A stretch of DNA of 64,000 bases from HK1 sp965202875. GTDB lineage: Bacteria; Pseudomonadota; Gammaproteobacteria; HK1. Below are positions 35,759-44,628 of the stretch, piece after piece. Where the stretch lies: the NCBI GenBank assembly GCA_965202875.1, contig OZ241870.1, positions 4,154,001 to 4,218,000 on the forward strand, given 5' to 3'. Below the pieces are notes generated by a model. That model searched no databases. It was given only the letters and a program-made list of their open reading frames with translations, and was not told the origin of the DNA. Each line of letters opens with the position of its first letter. Within the stretch, counting starts at the first letter, position 1. Made by a program: the position numbers and the translations under genes.

Positions 35759-37788
35759 GGCGTCGGACCCTCGATGCGCAGGCTCGTACTGCCTTTCCCG
35801 GGGATCAGGTAGTCGCCCCGGTACAGGTGTATCGGCGTAACGACCGGCATCCCCGCATCGGTGCGGAGGACATGGACGACATGGTCGTCGAAGCGGATCT
35901 GGGTCGTCGAGCCCTCGGTGGATCTGCGCAGGAGACCTTTCGTGCTTGCCTCGTCGAGGCGTCTCCGCGCGATTTCCGGATGAATTCCGTCGTTGCGGAT
36001 CAACGACTCCAGCCAGGCGCCGGTGGCGATCAATCCTTCCCCCCGATCCAGCTCGGTGAATCTGTCCAATGCGGTCCGCGCGAACGTTGCGGCATCGGGC
36101 GTGGTGGGCGTCGGGTAGACACCCTCCGTCCGCACCAATGCGCACAGGAGGGTAATTTCACCCAGGATGCGGTAATTGTTCGTGCCCCGCGCCACCACGC
36201 CGGACAGGTCCAGGGCGCTCCCGACCTCCGATTGTCCGATATGCGCCGCGAACGTCGAGAACGAGGGCGCATTCAGAAGCACGTCTCGAAGCTCCTCCGT
36301 GCGCTCGTTCCTCAGCGCGGCGGAAAGAGGCTGGATCGGCGGCTCCGCCTTCCAGTTGCCGTCCGTGACGGAAACAAGATCCGCGGACGAGAGGAAACGC
36401 CGATACTCGTCGCGGCTACGGGAGCTTCGCACGCCGAGAAGCTCCATCACCCGAGGCTCGCTCATCTCCTGCTCGTCGTCCAGGGCGCAGATCAACCGGA
36501 GCAGGCGGCCGACGTTGAACACCTGGAAGGACGCCTTTCGGGCGGTGCGGCGGACGTCGCCCGATGGTTCCGCCGTCTCCTCCTGCGACACTGCCGCTCC
36601 ACCGGACCGGCCGCTACGGATCTGTCCCCGGACAGGATGCGATGAATCCCCGGTCGTGCTCGCCGGCGCCTGTTCGCACCACAGGAGATCGTTCACGGAG
36701 TGGTACGGGAACCAGGACATCCCTTCGCCCAGAGCGGAAACCGTAAAACCACGCCCACTCTCGTCGGTCAGGCGGGCCGAACCGAAGGCGGTGGCAAGTT
36801 CCCACAGGACCAAAGCCAAGGGAGTCCGCCGGAGTTGGCCGGTAAAGGGGTCGAACGTTTGTCCGGCCAGCCGCCGGCCGAAAAAATCATCCGCTCGTAC
36901 CGCCCTGAAGTACAGGGGCGTGACGCCTTCGGCCAGAGCCATGCGCGCGAGGCCCTGGTCTCCGGTCAGAAGCCTGACGGCGTGTTTCGGGCCGGACTGG
37001 GCTTGATGATGCCGCGCCGCCTCCAGGATCAGCCGATCGGCATACGCCGGAACGGAAACGCTGACGTTGAGATCCGACAGCTCGGCATCATGCTCGGGCT
37101 GGAATGCACTGCGTAGCGGATCGCCAAGCAAGTACGTTCGCTCGATTTCGGCATCCGCCTGAAGCTCCAGCCGGAGAAGGGTCCGCTGTCCCCCCTGGCT
37201 TTTCAAATGTTCGATCAGTTCGTGGAAGCGGCGCTGATTTTTCTGCTTTCTACGCAGGCTGAGGAAACGATGCGTGAAGTTGACGAACTCCATCTGCACG
37301 ATCGCGGGGATCTTGATCCTGGCGATCGGGAGATGGCGCACGACGAAATCCAGCGCTCCTTGCAGCACCCCCGAGGTGTCCACCACCACGGTGACCGAAC
37401 GCCGATACGGCATTTCTTCGAGGGACGCGGGATCGAAAACGGGATGCAGGAGACCCGTGCGCACGCCGATCGATGCAACGTCGGCCAGTGCACGGGATAC
37501 GTTTCTGCTGTCTTTATCCTCATCTTTTTTGTCCAGGAGATCGGAAAGAGTGTTTCGAGCATCCCGGACATCGGGTAAACGCCATTCGAAGGCGCCGTTC
37601 TTCACCAGGGCCTCCGGGTCTTCCGAAGAGCTGCTGAACTGGAGCGAGACTTCACCGAGATCAAACCATTCTTCATCCTTGAAAGCACGGTCTTCCCGCG
37701 CAGCAATTCCGCACGGGGCGCCATCCGCGAACATCCCGGCAATCTTCGGCGCCGCCTCGTCCGGAGACATGAGGACGCTGTCGTTCAT
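35755..37788 (-). CDS. PIN-domain nuclease protein of a three-gene cassette
   Basis: The protein has 677 residues from ATG 37788 (ATGA overlap with the upstream stop; the longer frame to 37839 is ignored). A PIN fold spans about 130-300: VVVDTS (Asp137), VQMEFVNF (Glu167), AYADRLILEAA (Asp251) and LLTGDQGLARMA (Asp277), giving the full set of four acidic residues. A 60-residue insert separates the second and third. A central linker is Ser/Arg-rich; the C-terminal third is helical and ends in a winged-helix-like part (GIHPEIARRRLDEASTKGLL). The domain suggests an RNase. VapC toxins are about 130 residues, so this large regulated protein is something else. Confidence 0.75.
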   Translation of the reverse strand: MNDSVLMSPDEAAPKIAGMFADGAPCGIAAREDRAFKDEEWFDLGEVSLQFSSSSEDPEALVKNGAFEWRLPDVRDARNTLSDLLDKKDEDKDSRNVSRALADVASIGVRTGLLHPVFDPASLEEMPYRRSVTVVVDTSGVLQGALDFVVRHLPIARIKIPAIVQMEFVNFTHRFLSLRRKQKNQRRFHELIEHLKSQGGQRTLLRLELQADAEIERTYLLGDPLRSAFQPEHDAELSDLNVSVSVPAYADRLILEAARHHQAQSGPKHAVRLLTGDQGLARMALAEGVTPLYFRAVRADDFFGRRLAGQTFDPFTGQLRRTPLALVLWELATAFGSARLTDESGRGFTVSALGEGMSWFPYHSVNDLLWCEQAPASTTGDSSHPVRGQIRSGRSGGAAVSQEETAEPSGDVRRTARKASFQVFNVGRLLRLICALDDEQEMSEPRVMELLGVRSSRSRDEYRRFLSSADLVSVTDGNWKAEPPIQPLSAALRNERTEELRDVLLNAPSFSTFAAHIGQSEVGSALDLSGVVARGTNNYRILGEITLLCALVRTEGVYPTPTTPDAATFARTALDRFTELDRGEGLIATGAWLESLIRNDGIHPEIARRRLDEASTKGLLRRSTEGSTTQIRFDDHVVHVLRTDAGMPVVTPIHLYRGDYLIPGKGSTSLRIEGPTP

Positions 37789-38243
37789 CGAATGGACACC
37801 GAAACTCCCGGGCGATCCGAGAAGCACCGGGAGAGCCACTCCAGATGCAGCGTCAACGCCAGGAGCGCATTGATCGCGCTTGGCGCGTCCTCGTCGCCGA
37901 TGGGCGGATTCTGGATGGGAGAAAGTTCCGCTACGTCGGATTCGATGACTTCCCGAGCTTTTGCGATGAAGTCGTCGAGTGCGCCGAGCCGGCGTTCGGA
38001 CGGCGGACGTGACGGGTCCAGGCGGCGGAGTTGCTCGTCAAGGCTCCGGCGGGCCTCGTCGTCGGCGATGCCGCCCCGGAAGTCCTCCCACAGATGCCAC
38101 GAATACACCTCCTCTTGCAGATCGGACTCCGAACCTGCGACCTGGGGGGTCTTTCCTGCGTCGTCCCACGAGTAAAGCGGGCGGCCCGGTACGAAGTCCC
38201 GCCATATGGACAGCTTGAGCTTCACCCTCGTTTCGACTGACAC
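37785..38243 (-). CDS. small helical protein, first gene of a three-gene cassette
   Basis: The protein has 152 residues from GTG 38243 (AAGGGG seven bases upstream); TTG 38270 would add nine residues but starts within repeat R2. It begins VSVETRVKLKLSIWRDFVPG and is rich in acidic residues and helices (DDEARRSLDEQLRRLD; ALDDFIAKAREVIESDVAEL; AINALLALTLHLEWL). No known domain was recognised. Its stop overlaps the PIN-protein start (ATGA). It may be an adaptor or an antitoxin-like inhibitor; this rests on position only. Confidence 0.6.
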   Translation of the reverse strand: MSVETRVKLKLSIWRDFVPGRPLYSWDDAGKTPQVAGSESDLQEEVYSWHLWEDFRGGIADDEARRSLDEQLRRLDPSRPPSERRLGALDDFIAKAREVIESDVAELSPIQNPPIGDEDAPSAINALLALTLHLEWLSRCFSDRPGVSVSIR

Positions 38244-38988
38244 GGCGTGCCCCTTCGATTGATTCCCCAATCCGGCACAGCCGGAACCAGACGCCGGCGG
38301 TTGGAGGGAAAATCATCGTCGTCGTCCAACCGGGATTGTAGATCTCGACGGAAGAACAGAACAACGCGCCAAGGTGCATGACGGGATCCGGGCGTACGGC
38401 GCCGAGGTCCGCCGTGAGGACCGGAACGGAGGACGGCCGGGGCTTCGCGGGCACAAGCTCTGCGGCCACGGGCCGTCATTTTCCTGCTTCCGCGGAGCCT
38501 GCCCCCGGCTCGACCGAGGGAGGCAGTGCCGAAGCCATGCCTTCCTCCGGCTCCGGCGAGGCACCACCGGACTCTGGTGCAGAAAGCCCGGATGTACATG
38601 CGGCCCCGATTGCCCGGCGCCGGTTCTCCGGACAGGAAGGCATTCTCGAAGGTGGCGAGTGCAGAGGTTCTGCGCATCGCCGCGACCGGCCCGGAGTCGG
38701 TGAAGGACTTCGAAGCGTTCTCCCGTCGGATCGGGTGCGATCTGCCGGAATCGACGGAAGACGGCAGGAGGTTCTATCATCGGCCGGGAAAGGCTTGGTC
38801 ATGACCGCTCCTCGTCATCCGGGCCTTCCGTCCCGCAACCCATGTGAAACGACCCTGGAAGGCTTTGCCCGAGGGCGACCGGTTTTCGATCCTGCGACAC
38901 GGCCGCGAGGCGGAGCGGCTCGTCCGGCGGGCGCCGGCGGGTGACTTGCTTCCCGGCCCATTCTGCCACCCACACGGGAGAATCCACC
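38244..38988. other. 745-bp gap with dispersed repeats
   Basis: Contains R2 copy b (38268-38337) and an R3 relative (38478-38530, GGAGCCTGCCCCCGGCTCGA). A plus-strand frame at 38526-38804 (92 codons, ending ATGPESVKDFEAFSRRIGCD and FYHRPGKAWS) has plausible composition but starts inside the repeat and has no family match; I leave it uncalled. Confidence 0.45.
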
Positions 38989-39306
38989 ATGATCTTCGAG
39001 GTGCACCATTACAAATGCCGTTACGCCACCGCGGCCGCCCAGGTCGAGCTGTACGAGGAGAAGGGCCGCGCCGCCCACGAACGCCACTGCGGCAAGCCGG
39101 TCGTCTTCGGGACCGGCAACACGGGCGACGTGGACTCCTACACCCATATCATGGCCTACGAGAGCTTCGCCGACCGGGAGAGCCGCCGCGCGGCGCTGCT
39201 GGCCGACCCCGAATGGCAGGAGTACATGAACGCCAGCCGTGAGGCCGGAAACGTCCTCGGCCGGGAGATCCACCTCTTGAAAGCGGCGCCCTTCCTCACG
39301 GCGTAG
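38989..39306 (+). CDS. NIPSNAP-family protein
   Basis: The protein has 105 residues and starts MIFEVHHYKCRYATAAAQVE. It has the ferredoxin-like dimeric barrel pattern of NIPSNAP domains: THIMAYESFADRESRRAALL and DPEWQEYMNASREAG. Such proteins are small dimers often next to catabolic or transport genes; their chemistry is mostly undefined. It converges with the purine-type permease gene, and a strong hairpin lies between them. Confidence 0.8.
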   Translation: MIFEVHHYKCRYATAAAQVELYEEKGRAAHERHCGKPVVFGTGNTGDVDSYTHIMAYESFADRESRRAALLADPEWQEYMNASREAGNVLGREIHLLKAAPFLTA

Positions 39307-39338
39307 CCGCCCGGCGTTCGTCCGGTCCGGCGTTCGCC

Positions 39339-39366
39339 CGTCCCGGCCGGAAGCCCGGCCGGGACG
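39339..39366. terminator. strong hairpin between convergent genes
   Basis: A perfect 12-bp stem (CGTCCCGGCCGG / CCGGCCGGGACG) with loop AAGC begins 33 bases after the NIPSNAP stop. It lacks a U-tract, so intrinsic termination is uncertain; its position between convergent genes fits a bidirectional stop or transcript end protection. Confidence 0.5.
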
Positions 39367-39447
39367 GACCCATGCCCGCCCCCGGTGGCCGAACGCACGT
39401 TGCCGCTCCGTTCGCGGCCATGCGTGGCGCGGGCCTCCGAACCTCCC

Positions 39448-41244
39448 TCACGACCCGCCGCGCGCGGTCGCCGGAGCATCCACCCGGACCGTCACCACGT
39501 CCGCGTTGTGGAACTGCTGGTGGCGGATCGAGGACGCGAGGTGGCGCAGCAGCCGGAGCGACCCCTCCTGCTCGATCGTGTCCTCGGCGGCGGGCTGCTC
39601 GCCGAGCAGCGCGATCCGGTCCTGGAGGTTGCCGTCCACGTCTCCGGCCCCGGCGATGAATTCCAGCACCGCGCCGCCGCCCTCCTTGCGCGCGGTGAGG
39701 TGCAGGCGCCGGCGGGGGCCACCACCGTCCCCGTCCCCATCACCCCGGTCTCCCGGCTCGTCTTCCTCCATGTCTCTTCGGAGCAGGGTCAGCACGGTCT
39801 CCTCGCTCGCGGCTTGCAGGCGGCCCGCCATCTCCGCACCCCAGCCGGCGCCGGTGGCGAACGCGCCCAGAAAATCGTTGAGCCTCGCCAGCTCGGCCCG
39901 ATCGAGGCGTCCCCGGAACCGGTGGCCACGCGGCCCGGCCAGCTCCGTCAGCAAGGTGAGCAGGATCGCGAGGAGCCCCCCGGAGGTCATGCCGTTTTGC
40001 AGCAGGCCGCCCGCGAACTCCGCGAAGAACTCGGGAAAGACCACCCCGGCCTGCAAGCCGGCGCCCGTCCAGAAGGAGACCCCGGCGATGAGGTTGGTGC
40101 GGTAGTCGGCTCCGCTCTGCACCACCTCCCTCATGCCGGCCACGAACAGCATCGCCATCACCACCATGATGGTGGCCGCCACCACCGGCCCGGGAATGGC
40201 GAGGATCAGGGCAAGCCCCTTCGGCACGAACGCGAGGAGGATGAGCACCGCTCCGGCCGCGACGCCTACGCTGCGCGCCGCGACCCCGGTCAGCTCCAGG
40301 ACCGGCACGCCGATCGGAAAGGGCGTGTTCGGCATCGTTCCGGCGACCCCGGCCAGCAGGTTGCCCGTGCCCTCCGCGGCCACCGCGCCCTGCACGGCCC
40401 GGAAATCCACCGCCCGGGGCCGGCGCCAGGACACGCGCTGCACGGCGACGGCGACCCCGATCGACTTGGTGGCGCCGACCAGGGTGACGAAGACGAATCC
40501 CGGCAGCAGAGCCCAGAACGCCGGGCCGAAGTCCAGGTCGAGACCCGGCCATCGGCCTTCCGGCAGACCGATCCAGGGCGCTCCGGCCACGCGCCCGGTG
40601 TCGTAGATGCCGAACCAGAGGGCGGCCAGGGAGCCCGCGACCACACCGAGGGCCGGCGCCCAGAGGCGCAACGCGCTCGTCCCCTTGAGCCCGATGGCGA
40701 CGACCGCGGCGATGGTCACGAAGGCGCTCACCGGCCCCGCCGCGGCCGGAGCGTCCGGCGGCGCCTGGTGCAGCATGCGGAAGAGGATCGGCATCACGGT
40801 GACCGGCAGGAGCATGATCACCGTTCCGGTGACGGTGGGGGTGAGCACCCGGCGCAGCAGTGAGAGCCGTGTCGAGAGCGCGATCTGGATGACGGCGGAG
40901 ACGACCACCAGGGTGGAGAGCATCGCCGGGCCGCCTTCGGCGAGGGCGGTCACACAGACCGCGATGAAGGTGCTGGACGTGCCGGACAGGATGGTGTAGC
41001 CCGCCCCGAGCCGGCCGAAGCGGAGCGCCTGCATGACGGTGGCCGCTCCGCAGGCGAGGACGGTGGCGAACACGCCCCAGAACAGGGACTCCTCGGCTCC
41101 GCCGGCCCGGAACACGATCGCGGCCACCAGCACCACGGAATTGATGCCGAGGACGGCGAGCTGCACGCCGAGGCCGAGGACCAGCGTGCGGGGAGGGGTC
41201 TCGTCGGCTTCGTAGCGCAGGGTGGAAGGGGCGCCGGGCTTCAT
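39448..41244 (-). CDS. NCS2-type nucleobase (xanthine/uracil-like) permease with C-terminal extension
   Basis: The protein has 598 residues with about 12-14 membrane helices. NCS2 signatures: GTGNLLAGVAGTMPNTPFP, then LTGVAARSVGVAAG, and SVVLVAAIVFRAGG in the first half. After about residue 470 comes a cytoplasmic tail (ELARLNDFLGAFATGAGW, then VLEFIAGAGDVDGNLQDRIA and RHLASSIRHQQFHNADVV), resembling a degenerate GHKL-type fold found in some long NCS2 members, perhaps sensory. The tail is not in E. coli UraA or XanQ. It probably imports a purine or related compound by proton symport; the exact substrate is unknown. Confidence 0.8.
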   Translation of the reverse strand: MKPGAPSTLRYEADETPPRTLVLGLGVQLAVLGINSVVLVAAIVFRAGGAEESLFWGVFATVLACGAATVMQALRFGRLGAGYTILSGTSSTFIAVCVTALAEGGPAMLSTLVVVSAVIQIALSTRLSLLRRVLTPTVTGTVIMLLPVTVMPILFRMLHQAPPDAPAAAGPVSAFVTIAAVVAIGLKGTSALRLWAPALGVVAGSLAALWFGIYDTGRVAGAPWIGLPEGRWPGLDLDFGPAFWALLPGFVFVTLVGATKSIGVAVAVQRVSWRRPRAVDFRAVQGAVAAEGTGNLLAGVAGTMPNTPFPIGVPVLELTGVAARSVGVAAGAVLILLAFVPKGLALILAIPGPVVAATIMVVMAMLFVAGMREVVQSGADYRTNLIAGVSFWTGAGLQAGVVFPEFFAEFAGGLLQNGMTSGGLLAILLTLLTELAGPRGHRFRGRLDRAELARLNDFLGAFATGAGWGAEMAGRLQAASEETVLTLLRRDMEEDEPGDRGDGDGDGGGPRRRLHLTARKEGGGAVLEFIAGAGDVDGNLQDRIALLGEQPAAEDTIEQEGSLRLLRHLASSIRHQQFHNADVVTVRVDAPATARGGS

Positions 41245-41383
41245 GTCGTCGGGGACCTCCTGCCCGGCCGGGGCCGAAGGGGCGCGTCGGCTCCGCCGCC
41301 GATGATGCCGGACGCGCGCCGTGGAGGGAAGCGCGGGATCCCGCCGCCGCCGGAACCCCGCCCGGAGGCCCCCGCGCGCTACG

Positions 41384-42688
41384 TCATCCGTACATGAGGC
41401 TCGGCAGGAACGTCGCGATCTGCGGAACGCAGGCGATCAGCAGCACCGCCGCGAACATCGCCAGCCAGAACGGCCAGATGCCGCGGAAGATCGTGTCGAG
41501 CGACACCCCCGGGGCGACGCTCTTGACCACGAAGACGTTGATCCCCACCGGCGGCGAGATCAGGCCCATCTCCAGGGTGATGACGATCAGCACCCCGAAC
41601 CAGATCATGTCGACGCCGAGGGATTCGAGGATCGGCTGCACCAGGGGAATGGTCAGCACCAGGATCGCGAACCCTTCCAGGAAGGTCCCGAGGGCCATGA
41701 ACATGGCCAGCACCGCCAGGGCCACCTGGAATCCCGAGAGCCCCTGCTCCGTCACCCAGTGGGACACGGCGGGCACGAACTCGGTGAAGCCCACGAAGGT
41801 CTTGAACACGAATGCGCCGAACAGGACGAGAAATGCGGTGCCCGTCGCCCCCAGCGTCGAGGTGACCACCTCGGAGACGTTCTTCCGGGTCAGCGCGCGC
41901 CGCGCGGCAGCCGCGATCAGGGTCAGGAACGCGCCCACCCCCGCCGCCTCGACGGCGGAGAAGACCCCCGTGTAGATGCCGCCGATGGTGGCGGCGACGA
42001 TGCCGGTGATCGGCGCCGCTCCCGCCAGGGCCGCGACACGCCTCCGCCGGGGTTCCGGGGCTCCGGCCCGCGGCGCCTTGCCCGGATCGCGCCCTGCGAT
42101 GATCCGGATGGTAAGGAGGAACAGGAGGGTCAGCAGGATTCCGGGCAGCACCCCGGCCACGAACAGGCGTCCGACGCTCTCCTCGGTCAGGATCGCGTAG
42201 ATGACGAACCCGACCGAGGGCGGTATCAGGATGCCGAGGGTGCCGCCGGCGGCGATCGCGCCGGTCGCCAGGGAATCGTCGTACCTGAAGCGCCGCATCT
42301 CCGGCAGCGCCACCCGGCCCATGGTCAGGGCCGAGGCGAGCGACGAGCCCGACAACGCCGAGAATCCCGCGCAGCCGACGATCGACGCCGACGCCAGGCC
42401 GCCCCTCCAATGGCCGAGCCAGGCGTTCGCCGCGGCGTAGAGGTCCCGGCTCAATCCCGAGGCCACGGCCAGATTGCCCATCAGCATGAACAGCGGGAGG
42501 ACGGTGAGGGTGTAGTTCGAGGCCACCGTGAAGATCTCGCCGGCCAGCACCGGGACGACCGCAGCCGGCCGGATCAAGGCGATTCCGGGCACGCTGACGA
42601 GCAGCATCGCCAAGCCCACCGGCACCCGGATGAAGAGCAGGACGAAGAGGGCGCAGAAGCCCAGGACCGCGATGCCGGTTCCGCCCAT
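41384..42688 (-). CDS. dctM: TRAP transporter large permease subunit
   Basis: The protein has 434 residues and about 12 membrane helices. DctM signatures: RVPVGLAMLLVSVPG, PLFMLMGNLAVASGLSRDLY, GTLGILIPPSVGFVIYAILT and LISPPVGINVFVVKSVAP. The ATG shares its A with the dctQ stop (TGATG), so the two subunits are translationally coupled. It carries out Na+-driven uptake with the binding protein and small subunit upstream. Confidence 0.93.
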   Translation of the reverse strand: MGGTGIAVLGFCALFVLLFIRVPVGLAMLLVSVPGIALIRPAAVVPVLAGEIFTVASNYTLTVLPLFMLMGNLAVASGLSRDLYAAANAWLGHWRGGLASASIVGCAGFSALSGSSLASALTMGRVALPEMRRFRYDDSLATGAIAAGGTLGILIPPSVGFVIYAILTEESVGRLFVAGVLPGILLTLLFLLTIRIIAGRDPGKAPRAGAPEPRRRRVAALAGAAPITGIVAATIGGIYTGVFSAVEAAGVGAFLTLIAAAARRALTRKNVSEVVTSTLGATGTAFLVLFGAFVFKTFVGFTEFVPAVSHWVTEQGLSGFQVALAVLAMFMALGTFLEGFAILVLTIPLVQPILESLGVDMIWFGVLIVITLEMGLISPPVGINVFVVKSVAPGVSLDTIFRGIWPFWLAMFAAVLLIACVPQIATFLPSLMYG

Positions 42689-43239
42689 CAGCCGCCCGGT
42701 GCGTTGGGATCCTCGCCGTTCCAGTGTGCGAGGCCCACGAGGAAGTGGATCAGCAGCAGCAGGGCGCAGGCCGCCAGCGCCGTGCCGAGCGCGTAGTAGA
42801 ACGGCGTGTGGACGATCGACATGCTCCCGGTGACCGCCCCGCACGGAAGGCCGCAGCTTCCCTTGGCGAACAGGGCGTAGGCCGCGACCGCCGCCGCCCC
42901 CAGGCCGAGCAGCCGGGCGATCGCGTCGCTCACCCGCGTGATCCGCCGGCCGGCGAAGTACCCGATGACGTTCACGCCGACGTGGGCGCCCCGGCAGGCC
43001 CCGCCGGCGACCGCCGCCGCCACCACGATCGTCAGCGTCATGGCCGAGAGGTCTTCGACCCCGAAGATCGGATCGTTCAGGGCGTAGCGCCGGAACACCG
43101 CAACGACGGTCAACCCCGCCAGCACCGCCAGGGCCAGGCCCCCGGCGGCGATCGAGCACGCCTCCACCATCCGGACGAAGCGCGACTGCAGCCCGGGAAA
43201 GCCGGCCCGGTACTTCCCGGAGCGCTTCGGCCGGTTCAC
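42688..43239 (-). CDS. dctQ: TRAP transporter small permease subunit
   Basis: The protein has 183 residues from GTG 43239, overlapping the dctP stop as GTGA. It has four membrane helices: SIAAGGLALAVLAGLTVVAV with the following RRYALNDPIFGVEDLS (the conserved DctQ pattern of a helix followed by a Trp/Phe-x-Glu-Glu-like loop), then HVGVNVIGYF and two more. A damaged partial copy of its first 85 codons lies at 52985-53239. Confidence 0.9.
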   Translation of the reverse strand: MNRPKRSGKYRAGFPGLQSRFVRMVEACSIAAGGLALAVLAGLTVVAVFRRYALNDPIFGVEDLSAMTLTIVVAAAVAGGACRGAHVGVNVIGYFAGRRITRVSDAIARLLGLGAAAVAAYALFAKGSCGLPCGAVTGSMSIVHTPFYYALGTALAACALLLLIHFLVGLAHWNGEDPNAPGG

Positions 43240-44285
43240 TCGCCCTTGAATCGTCCGATGACCTCCCCGACGGTCATGTCGCCGGCGCTTCGCGACAGCG
43301 CCGCCTCGTAGGCAGGTGCGATGGCCTCCTCGAAGCGGCGTTTCTCCTCGTCCGGGAGCTCGATGATCTCGACGCCGGCCTCCCGGGACATCCGGATCCC
43401 GCGGGCGCCCGCCCGCTCGTAGGCGGCGCCGCCGCCCGCCGAAAGCGTCGCGTCCGCGGCGGCGTCGACCCAGCCCTTCTCTTCGGCGGAGAGGGAGTCG
43501 TACACCTCCCCGTTCATGAGCAGCACGAAGGGCGCCCCCGAGATGGGAAGCCAGGTGGTGAGGTAGTTGGCCGGCTCGTGCAGCTTGAACGCGGGGATCC
43601 CCGAAGCCCCGATGGCGATGCCGTCGATGACGCCGTTGGCGAGGTTCCGGTGGACGGCGGTGACCGGCTGCATGACCGCGCTGGCGCCGAGCGCCTCGAT
43701 GAACGGAACGTCGAGCCTGGAGGTCACCCGGATCTTCATCCCTTTCAGGTCTTCGAGCCTTCGCACCGGCTTGTCGCGGGTGAGCAGCGACGGAGGCACG
43801 TTGGACCAGATCGCCAGGACCTTCGCCCGGTACTCCTTCTCCAGCGCGGGCCGCGCGCGTTGCAGGGCCTCGGTGCACGAGATCGCCGTCCCGCATACCC
43901 CCGGGTAGGAGAGGAGGTTGGTTTTCGGGAAGAGGTCGCCGGTGTAGCCGGGCAGGGCGAAGACGACGTCGGCGACGCCGTCGAGCAGGATCGAGTACTG
44001 CCTTGGCGGGGACGAGTTCAGCGCCCCTCCCGGAAACTGCTTGACGGTCAGCCTTCCCCTCGAGAGCCGTTCGAGCTTGTCCGCGAAGGGCGTGAACACG
44101 GCCCGGTTCATGGGATGCTTCGATCCCATGAAATAGGCGAGGGAGAGCTCCCGGGCATCCGCCGGAACGGCAAAGGCGCCGAGCGCCGCCAGCAACGCGC
44201 CGACCGGCAGCCCGATGGCCCGCGACCCGATGGCCGGCAATCCAATGGCCTGCAACCCGGGGGCGAGGATCGGGATCCGCTTCAC
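43236..44285 (-). CDS. dctP: TRAP transporter substrate-binding protein
   Basis: The protein has 349 residues. A signal peptide (about 1-44, ending FAVPADA) precedes a DctP fold: HPMNRAVFTPFADKLERLSR, RQYSILLDGVADVVFALPGY, LEDLKGMKIRVTSRLDVPFI and GVIDGIAIGASGIPAFKLHE. The Arg in KIRVTS is the usual carboxylate-binding residue, so the ligand is probably an organic acid. It is the first gene of dctPQM. The N-terminus is unusually long with repeated GLPAIGSRAIGL. Confidence 0.9.
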   Translation of the reverse strand: MKRIPILAPGLQAIGLPAIGSRAIGLPVGALLAALGAFAVPADARELSLAYFMGSKHPMNRAVFTPFADKLERLSRGRLTVKQFPGGALNSSPPRQYSILLDGVADVVFALPGYTGDLFPKTNLLSYPGVCGTAISCTEALQRARPALEKEYRAKVLAIWSNVPPSLLTRDKPVRRLEDLKGMKIRVTSRLDVPFIEALGASAVMQPVTAVHRNLANGVIDGIAIGASGIPAFKLHEPANYLTTWLPISGAPFVLLMNGEVYDSLSAEEKGWVDAAADATLSAGGGAAYERAGARGIRMSREAGVEIIELPDEEKRRFEEAIAPAYEAALSRSAGDMTVGEVIGRFKGE

Positions 44286-44628
44286 CAGCCCCTCCGTCGT
44301 TTCGCGTGGATTGGCGGGCCGTCACGGCCCACGGGCCGCCGCGGCTCACGGGCCGCCACGGCCCGCGGCCGCCGCGGCCCGCGGCCGCCGTGGCCCGCGG
44401 ATCGAACCACGACCGTACGGCAGGGTACGTTTCCGATGGTCGAGCCGCAATTCGACGCGCGGCGGGGCAGGGGGGACGGAAGACCTTCCGGAGAGATCCG
44501 ACGGCCAACCGAGGCCGAGCGCAACGGTTCCCCCGATGTTTCGGCGGCATTGCCGGCGAGGGCGGTTGAACCGCCCTCGTCAACCTGCTCCGACGTGACC
44601 GCCCGGGCAGGGAATTCCCTCGGGGCGG
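44286..44628. other. gap with GC-rich short repeats upstream of dctP
   Basis: Bases 44315-44400 consist of overlapping units such as ACGGGCCGCCGCGGCTC and GGCCGCCGCGGCCC, strongly palindromic. They lie where the dctP promoter is expected and may form hairpins. The rest has no feature. Confidence 0.45.

Noticed and set aside
38526..38804. 92-codon plus-strand gene
   Set aside because: It begins inside repeat R3 and has no ribosome site or family; mentioned only in the gap entry.
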